Assembly: GCA_945861965.1 (NCBI GenBank)
Contig: CAMAWM010000002.1
Location: 1-64,000, forward strand
Source of the DNA: Chitinophaga pinensis
Lineage (GTDB): Bacteria; Bacteroidota; Bacteroidia; UKL13-3
Direction: 5' to 3'
DNA length: 64,000 nucleotides
Part shown: positions 47,204 to 56,287 of the stretch, in pieces
How the letters are laid out: each line of letters begins with the position of its first letter
Numbering within the stretch: position 1 is the stretch's first letter
The notes under the pieces: generated by a model
What the model was told of the DNA's origin: nothing
The model's input: the letters and a program-made list of their open reading frames with translations, nothing else
Database searches by the model: none
Translations under genes and position numbers: made by a program

Positions 47204-47216
47204 TTTGATTTAAGAA
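47197..47216. terminator. Short hairpin spanning both stop codons of fsa and ccmE
   Basis: Perfect 7-bp stem TTCTTAA / TTAAGAA with a 6-nt loop, covering fsa TAA (47201-47203) and the ccmE stop (47210-47212). AT-rich and weak; may act in both directions. Confidence 0.3.
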
Positions 47217-47596
47217 GCTTTGACATTATTGTCAGTGTATTTGCTGGGGCATTTCAACAATATTTTTGAAGCTTCAAAATGGTCTTTTTCCATTTTCCCT
47301 ACAATTACTATTTTCTCTGATTTGTCAAAATCTGGTGGCTCTGGGTTGTGGTAAACAACTTTGGTTTCGTTTCCTTTTTCATCAATCATAAAAAACGAAA
47401 AGTAGTTGGCATCTTTTTCAGGGTTGTAGTATTTTTCTTTCTCGCGATTTAATTTCCCAACTATATGAAATTCTTTATCTGAATTTTCTGTTGCTACTGC
47501 AAAATCCTCGTATGTGCTGGCATCTCCGTAGCTGCTGTAAATAATTCCTATACAAACGGCTATTAGTATTAATGCTATGATATGAATTTTTTTCAC
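47210..47596 (-). CDS. ccmE: Cytochrome c maturation protein CcmE (Cys-type)
   Basis: Periplasmic haem chaperone. 128 residues: one N-terminal anchor segment, then an OB fold (HIVGKLNREKEKYYNPE, VVYHNPEPPDF). The haem-attachment site reads KCPSKY: C116-x3-Y120 instead of the His-x3-Tyr of E. coli, a variant known from some bacteria and archaea. Last of a ccmC-ccmD-ccmE run; CcmF and CcmH are not in the window. Confidence 0.9.
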   Translation of the reverse strand: MKKIHIIALILIAVCIGIIYSSYGDASTYEDFAVATENSDKEFHIVGKLNREKEKYYNPEKDANYFSFFMIDEKGNETKVVYHNPEPPDFDKSEKIVIVGKMEKDHFEASKILLKCPSKYTDNNVKAS

Positions 47597-47604
47597 GGTT
47601 TAAT

Positions 47605-47787
47605 TTAATTGCTTTTTGAATCGTTGTTTTTCTTTTCTTGTTTCTTTAACCTTAAATCAATATGGATTAAATACGCTACTACTACAACAAAAATAATTGC
47701 AATAACACCAACAACTACAATCATTTTATCGTTGTTTATTGGCTCGGTTAATTGATTGGTTTGAATTTGTAGAGATATTTTTTTCAT
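47605..47787 (-). CDS. CcmD-like small membrane protein
   Basis: 60 residues with one membrane segment (about 22-43) followed by a basic tail (HIDLRLKKQEKKN), typical of the poorly conserved CcmD that helps release CcmE from CcmC. Called from position: 8 bp before ccmE and 33 bp after ccmC. Confidence 0.72.
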   Translation of the reverse strand: MKKISLQIQTNQLTEPINNDKMIVVVGVIAIIFVVVVAYLIHIDLRLKKQEKKNNDSKSN

Positions 47788-47820
47788 GGTTTAATTTTTT
47801 AAAATAAGTGGAATTAAATA

Positions 47821-48519
47821 TCAATTTGAAGCCGACATTTCTATTTTTTTTAATCTAAATTTTAATTGAGCAATCCAAAATCCTAATAGAATCCAACCAA
47901 TACAAGCGGGATAAAATATTAATCGCATATTGTTGTCCAAATCATATGAATTAAATGCAGGATTTCCACCGTTTCCAGGATGCAAAGAATCAGTTAATCG
48001 AGGTAATATAAAAATCAAAACTAAATAAATTGGCAAACAAAATATATTGTAAACAGCTGAAACTCGAGCACGTTTTTCTTCATCATCAATGCTGCTGCGC
48101 AATACAAAATAGGCAGAATAAAGCAACATGCCAATTGCGGCACTATTCAGTTTTGGATCGGCAACCCAATATGCGCCCCAAGTATTTTTTGCCCAAATCA
48201 TTCCTGTTAATAGTCCAGCAATGCCAAAGGTCATTCCAACCGATGCAAAGCATGATGAATGCAAATCGTTCAACGAGTTTTTTGAGAAATTTGTTTGTAT
48301 AGCAATTTTGTTTGATTCAGGTTTTTCGCTTAAACTAAATATGGCATAAATAAAGGATGCTACCATCAATGCAATCATGCAAAACCACATCGGAACATGA
48401 AAAAATAAGTTGCGTATAGTTTGTTCCAAAATGGGCAAATCGGGTACATTTCCCAAAAGTCCGGCTGCAATCGAATAGAGTATTAAAACAACAGAAAGTA
48501 TTTTCCACCAATTCATCAT
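47821..48519 (-). CDS. ccmC: Haem exporter/delivery protein CcmC
   Basis: Presents haem to CcmE. 232 residues, six membrane segments, and the periplasmic tryptophan-rich motif WAKNTWGAYWVADPKLNS of the CcmC/CcmF/CcsA group. The short length favours CcmC. TACCTTTG ends 5 nt before the first of two ATGs, suggesting a leaderless or nearly leaderless message. Confidence 0.9.
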   Translation of the reverse strand: MMNWWKILSVVLILYSIAAGLLGNVPDLPILEQTIRNLFFHVPMWFCMIALMVASFIYAIFSLSEKPESNKIAIQTNFSKNSLNDLHSSCFASVGMTFGIAGLLTGMIWAKNTWGAYWVADPKLNSAAIGMLLYSAYFVLRSSIDDEEKRARVSAVYNIFCLPIYLVLIFILPRLTDSLHPGNGGNPAFNSYDLDNNMRLIFYPACIGWILLGFWIAQLKFRLKKIEMSASN

Positions 48520-48524
48520 GCCTG

Positions 48525-48532
48525 CAAAGGTA
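48525..48532 (-). promoter_or_regulatory. Start-proximal -7 element of the ccm operon
   Basis: Read on the - strand, TACCTTTG (exact TAnnTTTG) is followed by CAGGC and then the ccmC ATG. No TTG at the -33 position. Confidence 0.42.
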
Positions 48533-48564
48533 AATAAGTAAGCGAGACTAGTGAATGATATTTT

Positions 48565-49236
48565 TCAGAGATTAATTCTGCCGTCTTCCATTTCGATAAT
48601 TCTATTGGTTTTTGATGCGAAATCCTTGTCGTGAGTTACAGCAATTATCGTTTGATTGAAATTTGTTGAAAGTTCATCAAACAATTCAAATACGATTTTG
48701 GAGTTTGCCGAATCAAGATTTCCTGTTGGCTCATCCGCCATAATAATAGTAGGATCGTTAATAATAGCTCGTGCAATTGCAACTCGTTGTTGTTCCCCGC
48801 CAGATAGTTTGTTGGCTTGTTTATTTGCTTGAGAATAGACACCAAGCAATTTTAATTTCTCAATGGCACGACTTTCAATTTCATCTTTCGAATATTTTGC
48901 AAGTTTCAAAGCAGGAAGCATTACATTTTGTAAAACAGTAAACTCGGGTAATAAATAATGAAACTGAAATACAAAACCAATATGATTGTTCCGAAATTCG
49001 GATAGATCGTCTTTGCTTTTTCCGGTCAATAGTTGTTGATTTATTTCTACTGTTCCTTCATACGAAGTGTCCATAGTTGATAGCACATAAAGCAAAGTTG
49101 ATTTGCCACAACCCGATTTGCCAACCAATGACAAAAATTCGCCTCGCCTCACTTCGAAGCTTACACTATCAAGTACTTTAAACTTTTCGGGAGAGAAAAA
49201 ATATTTAGTGACTTGTGAAGTTTTTAATACAATCAT
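48565..49236 (-). CDS. ABC exporter ATPase, MacB/LolD type
   Basis: 223 residues with Walker [11 protein letters not shown]-loop [12 protein letters not shown], signature [15 protein letters not shown] and Walker [14 protein letters not shown]. It lies 23 bp after the permease and belongs to the three-gene exporter operon. Sequence alone does not separate MacB-like efflux from lipoprotein release. Confidence 0.93.
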   Translation of the reverse strand: MIVLKTSQVTKYFFSPEKFKVLDSVSFEVRRGEFLSLVGKSGCGKSTLLYVLSTMDTSYEGTVEINQQLLTGKSKDDLSEFRNNHIGFVFQFHYLLPEFTVLQNVMLPALKLAKYSKDEIESRAIEKLKLLGVYSQANKQANKLSGGEQQRVAIARAIINDPTIIMADEPTGNLDSANSKIVFELFDELSTNFNQTIIAVTHDKDFASKTNRIIEMEDGRINL

Positions 49237-49259
49237 TTTGAGTGCATGCTATTATTTAA

Positions 49260-50510
49260 TTAGCCTCGAATTATATCAACGGGATCAATCCTTCCTGCTT
49301 TTTTTGACGGGAAAAATCCTGCGACAAATGTTGTAATCAATCCGAATGAAATTCCATAAATATAGAATTTGATTGCAAAATTTACAGGCATGTGGTCTAT
49401 TGCTAAAAATCCTCCTGTGTTAAATGGAATTTTTTCAATTCCTAATGACATTAAAAAGCCTAAACACAATCCAAGAATTCCACCAATCAATCCAATGATT
49501 AACGATTGGGTTAAAAAAATTAACATCACGTCTTTGCTAGTAAAACCAGTTGCTTTAAGTATTGCAATGTCTTTCATTTTTTCATAAATTGTCATGTTCA
49601 TGATGTTGTAAATTCCAAATCCAGCAACGAGTAAAATGGTGATTACTGTTGCACCAGTTATTACATTTCTCAATGTGAAACTAATTAGTATAGTTGCATT
49701 TGCAGTTTCCCAATCTTCAGCTTTATAATTAAAAGTTTTAGCATATTCAGCAGCGATTTTTTTTGATTGGTATAAATCTTTCAATTTTAAATTAATGTCG
49801 GTGATGTAATTTTTGTTTTTTTGCAATATTCGTTGAACAGTGCCGATGTTTGCATAACTTCTCACATCATCTATTTGGCCTATTCCTATTTGAAAAATTC
49901 CAACAATATTTAATGTAAAAATTTCGCCCGAAGGAGTTGTTATATTAATTCTATCACCTTTATGTACATTTAATTTCTTGGCTAATCCAGCACCCATTAA
50001 TACTGCATTTGAATTCATCATTAGATCTTCAATACTTCCTTCTTTCATTTTAGTATTTAGCGAAAAAAGTCGGTCTTCATCTTCAATATTTACACCAGAT
50101 ACAAAACCGCTTAATTGCAGGTTTCCATAGTTGTAAAACACTTGTGAGCTTACAGATGGCGAAACTCCAAATACACGCTTGTCTTCTTGTAATCGATGAA
50201 TAATTTGAGAGGCGTTTCGTAGATTTTTCTTTTCTAATTTTGGTCGTTGGTGATGAATGATTATTTTTTTCTCTAAAAATAATTCTTCAACAATGGAAGG
50301 GCGTTCGGTTTTTATATCGTTGTAAATATGAATATGCGGACTTGCACTAAGCATTGTTTCTTCAAGCAAATGATTTACGCCTGTCATAAAAGCTGTCATA
50401 GCAATAAACATGGCTATGCCAAAAGTAACTCCAAGTGCCGCTATACTGCTTTGTTTTTTTCGACTTAGCAAATGAGTTTTCGCAATGCTTGTTGTCAGTT
50501 TAAGGTTCAT
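49260..50510 (-). CDS. ABC exporter permease, FtsX/MacB type
   Basis: 416 residues: an N-terminal membrane segment (about 22-45), a periplasmic MacB-core domain (50-275) and three C-terminal segments with the FtsX-like IYEKMKDIAILKATGFTSKDVMLIF. Overlaps the adaptor gene by 11 bp, so translation is coupled. Substrate unknown. Confidence 0.9.
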   Translation of the reverse strand: MNLKLTTSIAKTHLLSRKKQSSIAALGVTFGIAMFIAMTAFMTGVNHLLEETMLSASPHIHIYNDIKTERPSIVEELFLEKKIIIHHQRPKLEKKNLRNASQIIHRLQEDKRVFGVSPSVSSQVFYNYGNLQLSGFVSGVNIEDEDRLFSLNTKMKEGSIEDLMMNSNAVLMGAGLAKKLNVHKGDRINITTPSGEIFTLNIVGIFQIGIGQIDDVRSYANIGTVQRILQKNKNYITDINLKLKDLYQSKKIAAEYAKTFNYKAEDWETANATILISFTLRNVITGATVITILLVAGFGIYNIMNMTIYEKMKDIAILKATGFTSKDVMLIFLTQSLIIGLIGGILGLCLGFLMSLGIEKIPFNTGGFLAIDHMPVNFAIKFYIYGISFGLITTFVAGFFPSKKAGRIDPVDIIRG

Positions 50511-51594
50511 TTTTTACAATTTCTGTCTTATCATCAATGCCAGATAATATCTCAACAAAATCAAAATTTGAAATTCCTTTTTCTACCTTTATTTTATTTA
50601 TTTGTCCGTCTTGAATAATACAAATTGAATCTCCTTTTAATAAATAATTTTTAGGAATAACCATTGCTTTTTCCTTCTGAGAAATAATTATGTTAGCTTC
50701 GATACCCATTCCGGCCATAACTCGTTTTTCATTGTTTGCAAATTCTGCATCTATACGAAAACTTTGGTCGTGTTTTCGTTCCATCGGATAAATTTTTGTT
50801 ACGAATGCAGTAAAAATAGTTTCCTCAAATGCATCAATTTTTATTTCAATTTTTTGTCTTGTTTTTATTTTATGAATGTCTTGTTCGTCAACCAAAAGTT
50901 GAATATACATATTGTCTTTTTCGCCAATAATTGCAATGGGTTCGCCTCTTCTTACTAATTCGCCTCGTTCTTTATAAATTTCAAATAATGTTCCATTGAG
51001 AATGCTTTTAATGGTATAATTTTCACTGTCTTTTTGATTGATTTTGTATTGACTTTTTGCATTTTGTAAATCAACTTTTACTTGTTGCAAAGTTCTGTTG
51101 TATCTATCAAGCGATGATTGGAATTCGTTGGATGAAATTTTAAAACTCAATTTTGCTTTATCAAACTCAAATTGTGTGCTTACATCTTTTTCAAACAGAT
51201 TCTTAACTCTACAATAATTTAACGAATCGTTTTCTTTTTTTAATTTCGCTGAATTCAGACTATTTTTTAACTCATTAAGCAAAGGTGAGTTTTCGATGAA
51301 ATTGCTAATGGCAACATCGTACGTTTGTTTTGAACTAATGACTTTTTGCATTTGTTGTAATCCATCAAGTCTGAATAAAATTTGACTTTGCTTTACGTCA
51401 TCTCCAGCATTTGCAAATTTTTCTAATAAATATCCATCTGCTAATGCAAAAACGGTGTATTCGTTTTTTGGATGTATATAACCTGATGCGTAAACTGCCT
51501 CAATCAAAGGTTTGTATTCTACTTTAATTGATTCATTTTTATTTCCGCATGAGAAAACAAAAATGATTTGTACAAATAAAAGTATGCGTTTCAT
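50500..51594 (-). CDS. MacA/HlyD-like periplasmic adaptor lipoprotein
   Basis: 364 residues with lipobox FVFSC (C16), a biotinyl-lipoyl half-motif AGDDVKQSQILFRLDG, a coiled-coil hairpin (about 85-190) and beta-barrel parts (GELVRRGEPIAIIGEK). First gene of the adaptor-permease-ATPase operon. No outer-membrane TolC partner is adjacent, so one must be supplied elsewhere. Confidence 0.9.
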   Translation of the reverse strand: MKRILLFVQIIFVFSCGNKNESIKVEYKPLIEAVYASGYIHPKNEYTVFALADGYLLEKFANAGDDVKQSQILFRLDGLQQMQKVISSKQTYDVAISNFIENSPLLNELKNSLNSAKLKKENDSLNYCRVKNLFEKDVSTQFEFDKAKLSFKISSNEFQSSLDRYNRTLQQVKVDLQNAKSQYKINQKDSENYTIKSILNGTLFEIYKERGELVRRGEPIAIIGEKDNMYIQLLVDEQDIHKIKTRQKIEIKIDAFEETIFTAFVTKIYPMERKHDQSFRIDAEFANNEKRVMAGMGIEANIIISQKEKAMVIPKNYLLKGDSICIIQDGQINKIKVEKGISNFDFVEILSGIDDKTEIVKNEP

Positions 51595-51663
51595 TGGAAA
51601 ATATTAACAAAACGAAAATAACTAAAATGGAATTATATTTTTAGTAATGATTTCATAAAAAAA

Positions 51664-54282
51664 TTATTCCTTAATCAATAATTTATACGTTTTATCGTTA
51701 ATTGATAAAAGATAAATTCCCGAATCAATTATTTTACTTAAATCTATCTTTATAGATTGGTTTGCGTGAATAAAATCAATGGTTTGTGTGTAAATATTTT
51801 TTCCAAGAATATCGAACACTTTAATGATAATATTTTTTGAACTTTGAGATTTTCTAGAAATATAAATTTCATTTTTAAAAGGATTTGGGAATACTTGAAT
51901 TATTTCATCTGTCAAATCATTTTTCAAATTTACATTTACAATTTTTGAATAAGCATATTTCCCATCCAAGTCAACTTGTTTTATTCTATAAAAAATTGTT
52001 GATTCAAGTTGATTTGAAACGTCATTATCTACAAACTGATAATTGCTTATTGAATTTTTAGTTTCATTTCCTTTAATTTGACCAATTTTATTCCAATTCG
52101 CAGTATTTGGTAATTGTTCCATCGATTTCTCTATTGCGAAATAATTGTTGTTAATTTCGTGCGTGGAACTCCATTTAATTAAAACTGCATTATCAACTAA
52201 TTCTGCAGTTACACTTAGCCATTTAACGGGCAATGTTATCTGACTTCCAGTTAAAAATGAATTTGTTTGATAAAGGGTTCCTACACTATCACCATTGTAT
52301 TCAAAAACAGCAAAATAATAAACGGTATTTATATTTAAATTTTTAACAATACAGGTGTTTGACGTTCCGTTATAAACCACATAATTATTGCTGCCAAGAT
52401 TTGCGCCATTCCCAAAAGCAGAATCGTAATTATACAAATTTCCATTAACTGGAAAAGCACTTACACTTGATCCTGATTTAGCAACAACAATTCTTCTTGA
52501 ACCGTTTCCTTTTGTAAATGAAATTCTCATACTTGAGGAGTTTACATTCGTAAATTGTATGAATGAAGAACTAATTGTAGGCGAAGCATAAGCACCACTT
52601 AATACCAATGAAAATTTTTGGGGGTTTGCCGATGTGTTTAAAGTTACTTTATGTTTTATTTTTATTTGATATAATCCAGAAACAGGTGTTGAAATATAAA
52701 TCTGTTCCACATTATCTCTAAAATTATCACCTGTAGTTGCTGCTGTTGCAGGCGATGCAGGATTTAATACATACGGTTGATACAATTGGCTGTTTGATAC
52801 TTTTGTAATGCGCATATCTAAATCGTTAATTAGCATCAACGTTGTCGGATCGTTTTGATATGGAGCAATACTGTGTTCTTTATCAGTCCAACATATTGTT
52901 GCTTTTATAGGTGTTAACCCTTTTGAATAAACAAAAATTAGTACACTGTCGTTATTCAACAAATTATTTTCAGCTATTATATTATTTAACGAATCAGAGA
53001 TTAATTGTGCTGCGCGATTTGTGTTCATCAAACCCCAACCACTTTCGTAATTTGGGCCAAGTGTTATTTTAGGTGCATCTGTAGTGTTTATTGCCAATGC
53101 TTTTAAAGTCGCAGACTTCATATAGCTATTCTTAAGATTGAAATAATGTTGTTGCAAAAGCAAAAGTGAACCTGTAATTACTGGAGTACAACACGAGGTG
53201 CTGCTTCCAAAACCACCGTATGCCGAGTCGTTAGATGATGAGGTAGTTGAATTTGTTAAAGCCGGTGAAACAATGTCTGGTTTTATTCTTCCATCATCAG
53301 TTGGTCCCCATCCGCTAAAAGAAGTCATAACAACACTTGAAGGACCAGAATATCCTCCTGGAATTGTATTAACAGCACCAACTGTTAAAATATTTTTTGA
53401 ATTTCCATAGGTTACAATTGCATCATAAGGCCCAACCGAATCGCGAGTTGTGGTGCTTGCAACCCAAGCAGAGCCACTCCAGTAATAATGTAAAGTACTT
53501 GGAGCAACACCATTTCCTCTGTCGTTACCGGCAGCTTTAACTATCAAATAATTTGGATTTAGAAATGCGATGCTATCAAATTGCTTAGTGCGCATATCGT
53601 AGTATCCGAATTTCCAATCTTTTGTCATGCTTAATGCTGTATCGCCAAGCCAATATTGAAAACCTCCTGAGTAAACCCATGCAGCTTGATTTACGTACGA
53701 GTGATTTGAAACCAAAAGATTTGGAGCTCCAATGGCCATTTCTTGTCTATCGTTGTAAAAATCCCATCCTTTTAAATTGGTTTCGTACGCCATTCCTTTG
53801 GCTGTTGATGTAATTCCACTCGCCATTAATATTCCGGCAACTGCAGTTGAATGGCCTGAAATTCCTGCAGATGCGGTATCCATTAACGAAATTCTACCAA
53901 CAAATTCACGATGTGAAATGCGTGGAGCGCCACCATCCCACATTCCTAATTTACTCATTGAGTTTCCAGTTAACGCAAATCCAGATCCTCCGCCTGGCCA
54001 TACTTTATCGGTTGCTATACTTGCTGCTAAATTGGTGTTGTTTGATTCTGATTTAAACTCTGGGCATCCATTTGGTGCATAGCCGTCAAATTGTACAATG
54101 TTCCCTTTTTCGTTTATATAAATCAGTGGAATTTTAATGGCAGAATTGTTTTTTGCATGTTGCCATACTTTGTCCAATTTGTAATTAAAAGTAGTGTCTA
54201 CTTTTTCAAAAATTTGCGCAAATAAATTGCTGTTGAAAGGAAAGGAAATAATTGAAAATAATATTGCTGCAAACTTTCTCAT
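51664..54282 (-). CDS. S8 subtilisin-like peptidase, T9SS cargo
   Basis: 872 residues with a signal peptide ending near LFAQ (23). The subtilase domain carries D116 (MWDGG), H144 (SGHSTAVAG), N253 (AAGND) and nucleophile S363 in GSSTSCCTP. The Ser box departs from the usual GTSMATP, with CC after it. A fibronectin-like region and a TIGR04183-type C-terminal sorting domain (VFPNPFKNEIYIS...SGIYLLSINDK) follow, so it should be exported by T9SS to the surface. Single gene. Confidence 0.92.
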   Translation of the reverse strand: MRKFAAILFSIISFPFNSNLFAQIFEKVDTTFNYKLDKVWQHAKNNSAIKIPLIYINEKGNIVQFDGYAPNGCPEFKSESNNTNLAASIATDKVWPGGGSGFALTGNSMSKLGMWDGGAPRISHREFVGRISLMDTASAGISGHSTAVAGILMASGITSTAKGMAYETNLKGWDFYNDRQEMAIGAPNLLVSNHSYVNQAAWVYSGGFQYWLGDTALSMTKDWKFGYYDMRTKQFDSIAFLNPNYLIVKAAGNDRGNGVAPSTLHYYWSGSAWVASTTTRDSVGPYDAIVTYGNSKNILTVGAVNTIPGGYSGPSSVVMTSFSGWGPTDDGRIKPDIVSPALTNSTTSSSNDSAYGGFGSSTSCCTPVITGSLLLLQQHYFNLKNSYMKSATLKALAINTTDAPKITLGPNYESGWGLMNTNRAAQLISDSLNNIIAENNLLNNDSVLIFVYSKGLTPIKATICWTDKEHSIAPYQNDPTTLMLINDLDMRITKVSNSQLYQPYVLNPASPATAATTGDNFRDNVEQIYISTPVSGLYQIKIKHKVTLNTSANPQKFSLVLSGAYASPTISSSFIQFTNVNSSSMRISFTKGNGSRRIVVAKSGSSVSAFPVNGNLYNYDSAFGNGANLGSNNYVVYNGTSNTCIVKNLNINTVYYFAVFEYNGDSVGTLYQTNSFLTGSQITLPVKWLSVTAELVDNAVLIKWSSTHEINNNYFAIEKSMEQLPNTANWNKIGQIKGNETKNSISNYQFVDNDVSNQLESTIFYRIKQVDLDGKYAYSKIVNVNLKNDLTDEIIQVFPNPFKNEIYISRKSQSSKNIIIKVFDILGKNIYTQTIDFIHANQSIKIDLSKIIDSGIYLLSINDKTYKLLIKE

Positions 54283-54391
54283 TATTTGTATTTAATGAAA
54301 TTCAAAGTAATAAAAAGTTTCTGAGATTATGAAAAATAATCAGTTAGTACTTTTTCTGAATTGAAATTTATAAGAGAAAAACTTTATAAAT

Positions 54392-54862
54392 TTACTTTTT
54401 GCCGTAAAATTGTTTTTTGTAATCTTCTAGAATTGGTTTCAATCCTTCGGCATCTTTATATCCAACTACAATAGCAGTTTTATTTTGCTTTGGATAAATA
54501 AAAATAGTTGTTGGATATCCGCTTATCGAATTGTTGCTAATTGCACCAGCCAATCCTTGTCCATCATATTTTTTTCCGTTATAAGTGTAAGTAATCCCGG
54601 CAACTTCTGGGTTGAATTTTACAGCAACATAATCTTTGCTAACTATGGATGAAATGTCGTTTTTTGCATACGCATCTCGATCCATACGTTTGCACCATCC
54701 GCACCAGTCTGTATATACATCTACAAGCATTATTTTATTTTTCTTTTTTGCTAAAGCGTACCCTTCATTAAATCCTAACCATTTTATTTCATCCGCTTTT
54801 TTCATTGAGATGTTTCCAAACGCAAGCAATGCGATTAATGATGTAATTATTATTTTTTTCAT
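54392..54862 (-). CDS. Periplasmic thioredoxin-like protein
   Basis: 156 residues with a signal peptide (to about residue 22) and a thioredoxin fold with WCGWCKRM in LVDVYTDWCGWCKRMDRDAY; the cis-Pro loop is SGYPTTIFIY. It resembles the Thioredoxin_7 / DUF255-like type and probably reduces or oxidises periplasmic disulfides. Single gene between the subtilase and the palmitoyltransferase-like gene. Confidence 0.88.
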   Translation of the reverse strand: MKKIIITSLIALLAFGNISMKKADEIKWLGFNEGYALAKKKNKIMLVDVYTDWCGWCKRMDRDAYAKNDISSIVSKDYVAVKFNPEVAGITYTYNGKKYDGQGLAGAISNNSISGYPTTIFIYPKQNKTAIVVGYKDAEGLKPILEDYKKQFYGKK

Positions 54863-54939
54863 GATTGTGCCTAAAGTTTTTTTAATTGTTCTAATTTATT
54901 ATTTATTTAATGTTTAACGAATTCAGATAGTTTTTTGTT

Positions 54940-56187
54940 TTATTCTGCCATTGCTACAAAATCCATTTTTGCATATTCGCCCGAATCAAGTTTATGTTTT
55001 ACTGCAGAAAAAGCGTTGATGGTTTCTTCTACATCTTTCAAACTATGTGCCGCTGTTGGAATTATTCGCAATATAATAACACCTTTAGGCACAACTGGAT
55101 AAACTATAATGGAGCAAAAAATATTGTAAACCTCTCTAAGCTCTTGAGTAATTGCTGTAGCTTCAGGAATTGTGCCATTTAAAATTACCGGAGTAACTGG
55201 AGTTGTAGTAACTCCAATATTAAATCCTTTTTCTCTCAATCCGTTTTGCAATGCGTGAACTATTTTCCAAAGATTGCTTTTAAGTTCAGGATGATCGCGA
55301 AGGAGTTGGAGTCTTTTCAATGCACCAATAACCATTGGCATTGGCAATGATTTTGCAAATATTTGTGAACGACTGTTGTATCGCAAATGTTTTACAACCG
55401 TATTTTCTCCTGCAATAAAACCGCCAATCCCAGCCATTGACTTTGCAAAAGTTCCAAAATAAATATCGATTCCGTCCATACAATTTTGTTCTTCGCCAAC
55501 ACCGGCACCTGTTTTTCCCATAGTTCCAAATCCGTGCGCATCATCAACAAACAACCTGAAATTGAATTTTTTCTTCAGTTCAACAATTTCATTTATTTTT
55601 CCTTGAGCACCGCTCATTCCAAAAACGCCTTCGGTAATTACCAAGATGGAACCACCAGTTTCCTCAACCATTTTTGTGGCTCTTTTAAGTTGTATTTCAA
55701 GACTTTCAATATTGTTATGTGTGTAAACAAATCGTTTTCCAATATGTAGTCTCATGCCATCAATAATGCAAGCATGGCTTTCGGCATCGTACACAATTAC
55801 ATCGTGTCTATCTACTAAGCAGTCAATGGCAGAAACCATTCCTTGATAACCATAATTTAATAAAATCGCTTCTGGTTTGCTTACAAATGTCGCCAATTCA
55901 TTTTCTAATTGTTCGTGGTAATTGCTGTTTCCACTCATCATTCGTGCTCCCATTGGATATGCCAAACCATACTTCTCAGTTGCTTCAGCATCTGCTTTTC
56001 TTACCTCAGGATGATTGGCTAAACCTAAATAATTATTCAAGCTCCAAACTAGTTTTTCTTTTCCTCTAAAAAGCATTCTAGCGCCAATTTCTCCTTCCAA
56101 TTTTGGAAACATGTAATACCCGTAACTGTCCTTGGCATGAGTTCCAAGTGGGCCTGGTTTTGTTTTTAATTTTTCAAATAAATCCAT
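54940..56187 (-). CDS. Alpha-oxoamine synthase, probably serine palmitoyltransferase
   Basis: PLP enzyme joining an amino acid and an acyl-CoA. 415 residues: H138 (AESHAC) stacks on PLP, D216/H218 are in VDDAHGFGT, and the Schiff-base lysine is K249 (GTFAKSMAGIGG). The alternative, 2-amino-3-oxobutyrate CoA ligase (Kbl), is less likely because of the RMLFRGKEKLVWSLNNYLGL start seen in bacteroidete SPT, but the call is inferential. Sphingolipids are known in many Bacteroidota. Confidence 0.8.
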   Translation of the reverse strand: MDLFEKLKTKPGPLGTHAKDSYGYYMFPKLEGEIGARMLFRGKEKLVWSLNNYLGLANHPEVRKADAEATEKYGLAYPMGARMMSGNSNYHEQLENELATFVSKPEAILLNYGYQGMVSAIDCLVDRHDVIVYDAESHACIIDGMRLHIGKRFVYTHNNIESLEIQLKRATKMVEETGGSILVITEGVFGMSGAQGKINEIVELKKKFNFRLFVDDAHGFGTMGKTGAGVGEEQNCMDGIDIYFGTFAKSMAGIGGFIAGENTVVKHLRYNSRSQIFAKSLPMPMVIGALKRLQLLRDHPELKSNLWKIVHALQNGLREKGFNIGVTTTPVTPVILNGTIPEATAITQELREVYNIFCSIIVYPVVPKGVIILRIIPTAAHSLKDVEETINAFSAVKHKLDSGEYAKMDFVAMAE

Positions 56188-56287
56188 TTTTATTTTTTGG
56201 GTTGAGTAAACTTGAGCATTAAAAATTTGATAAAGACTAAATTTTTTTGGTGCAAAAATAAGATTGAAAGGTTAAAATAAAAAGTAT

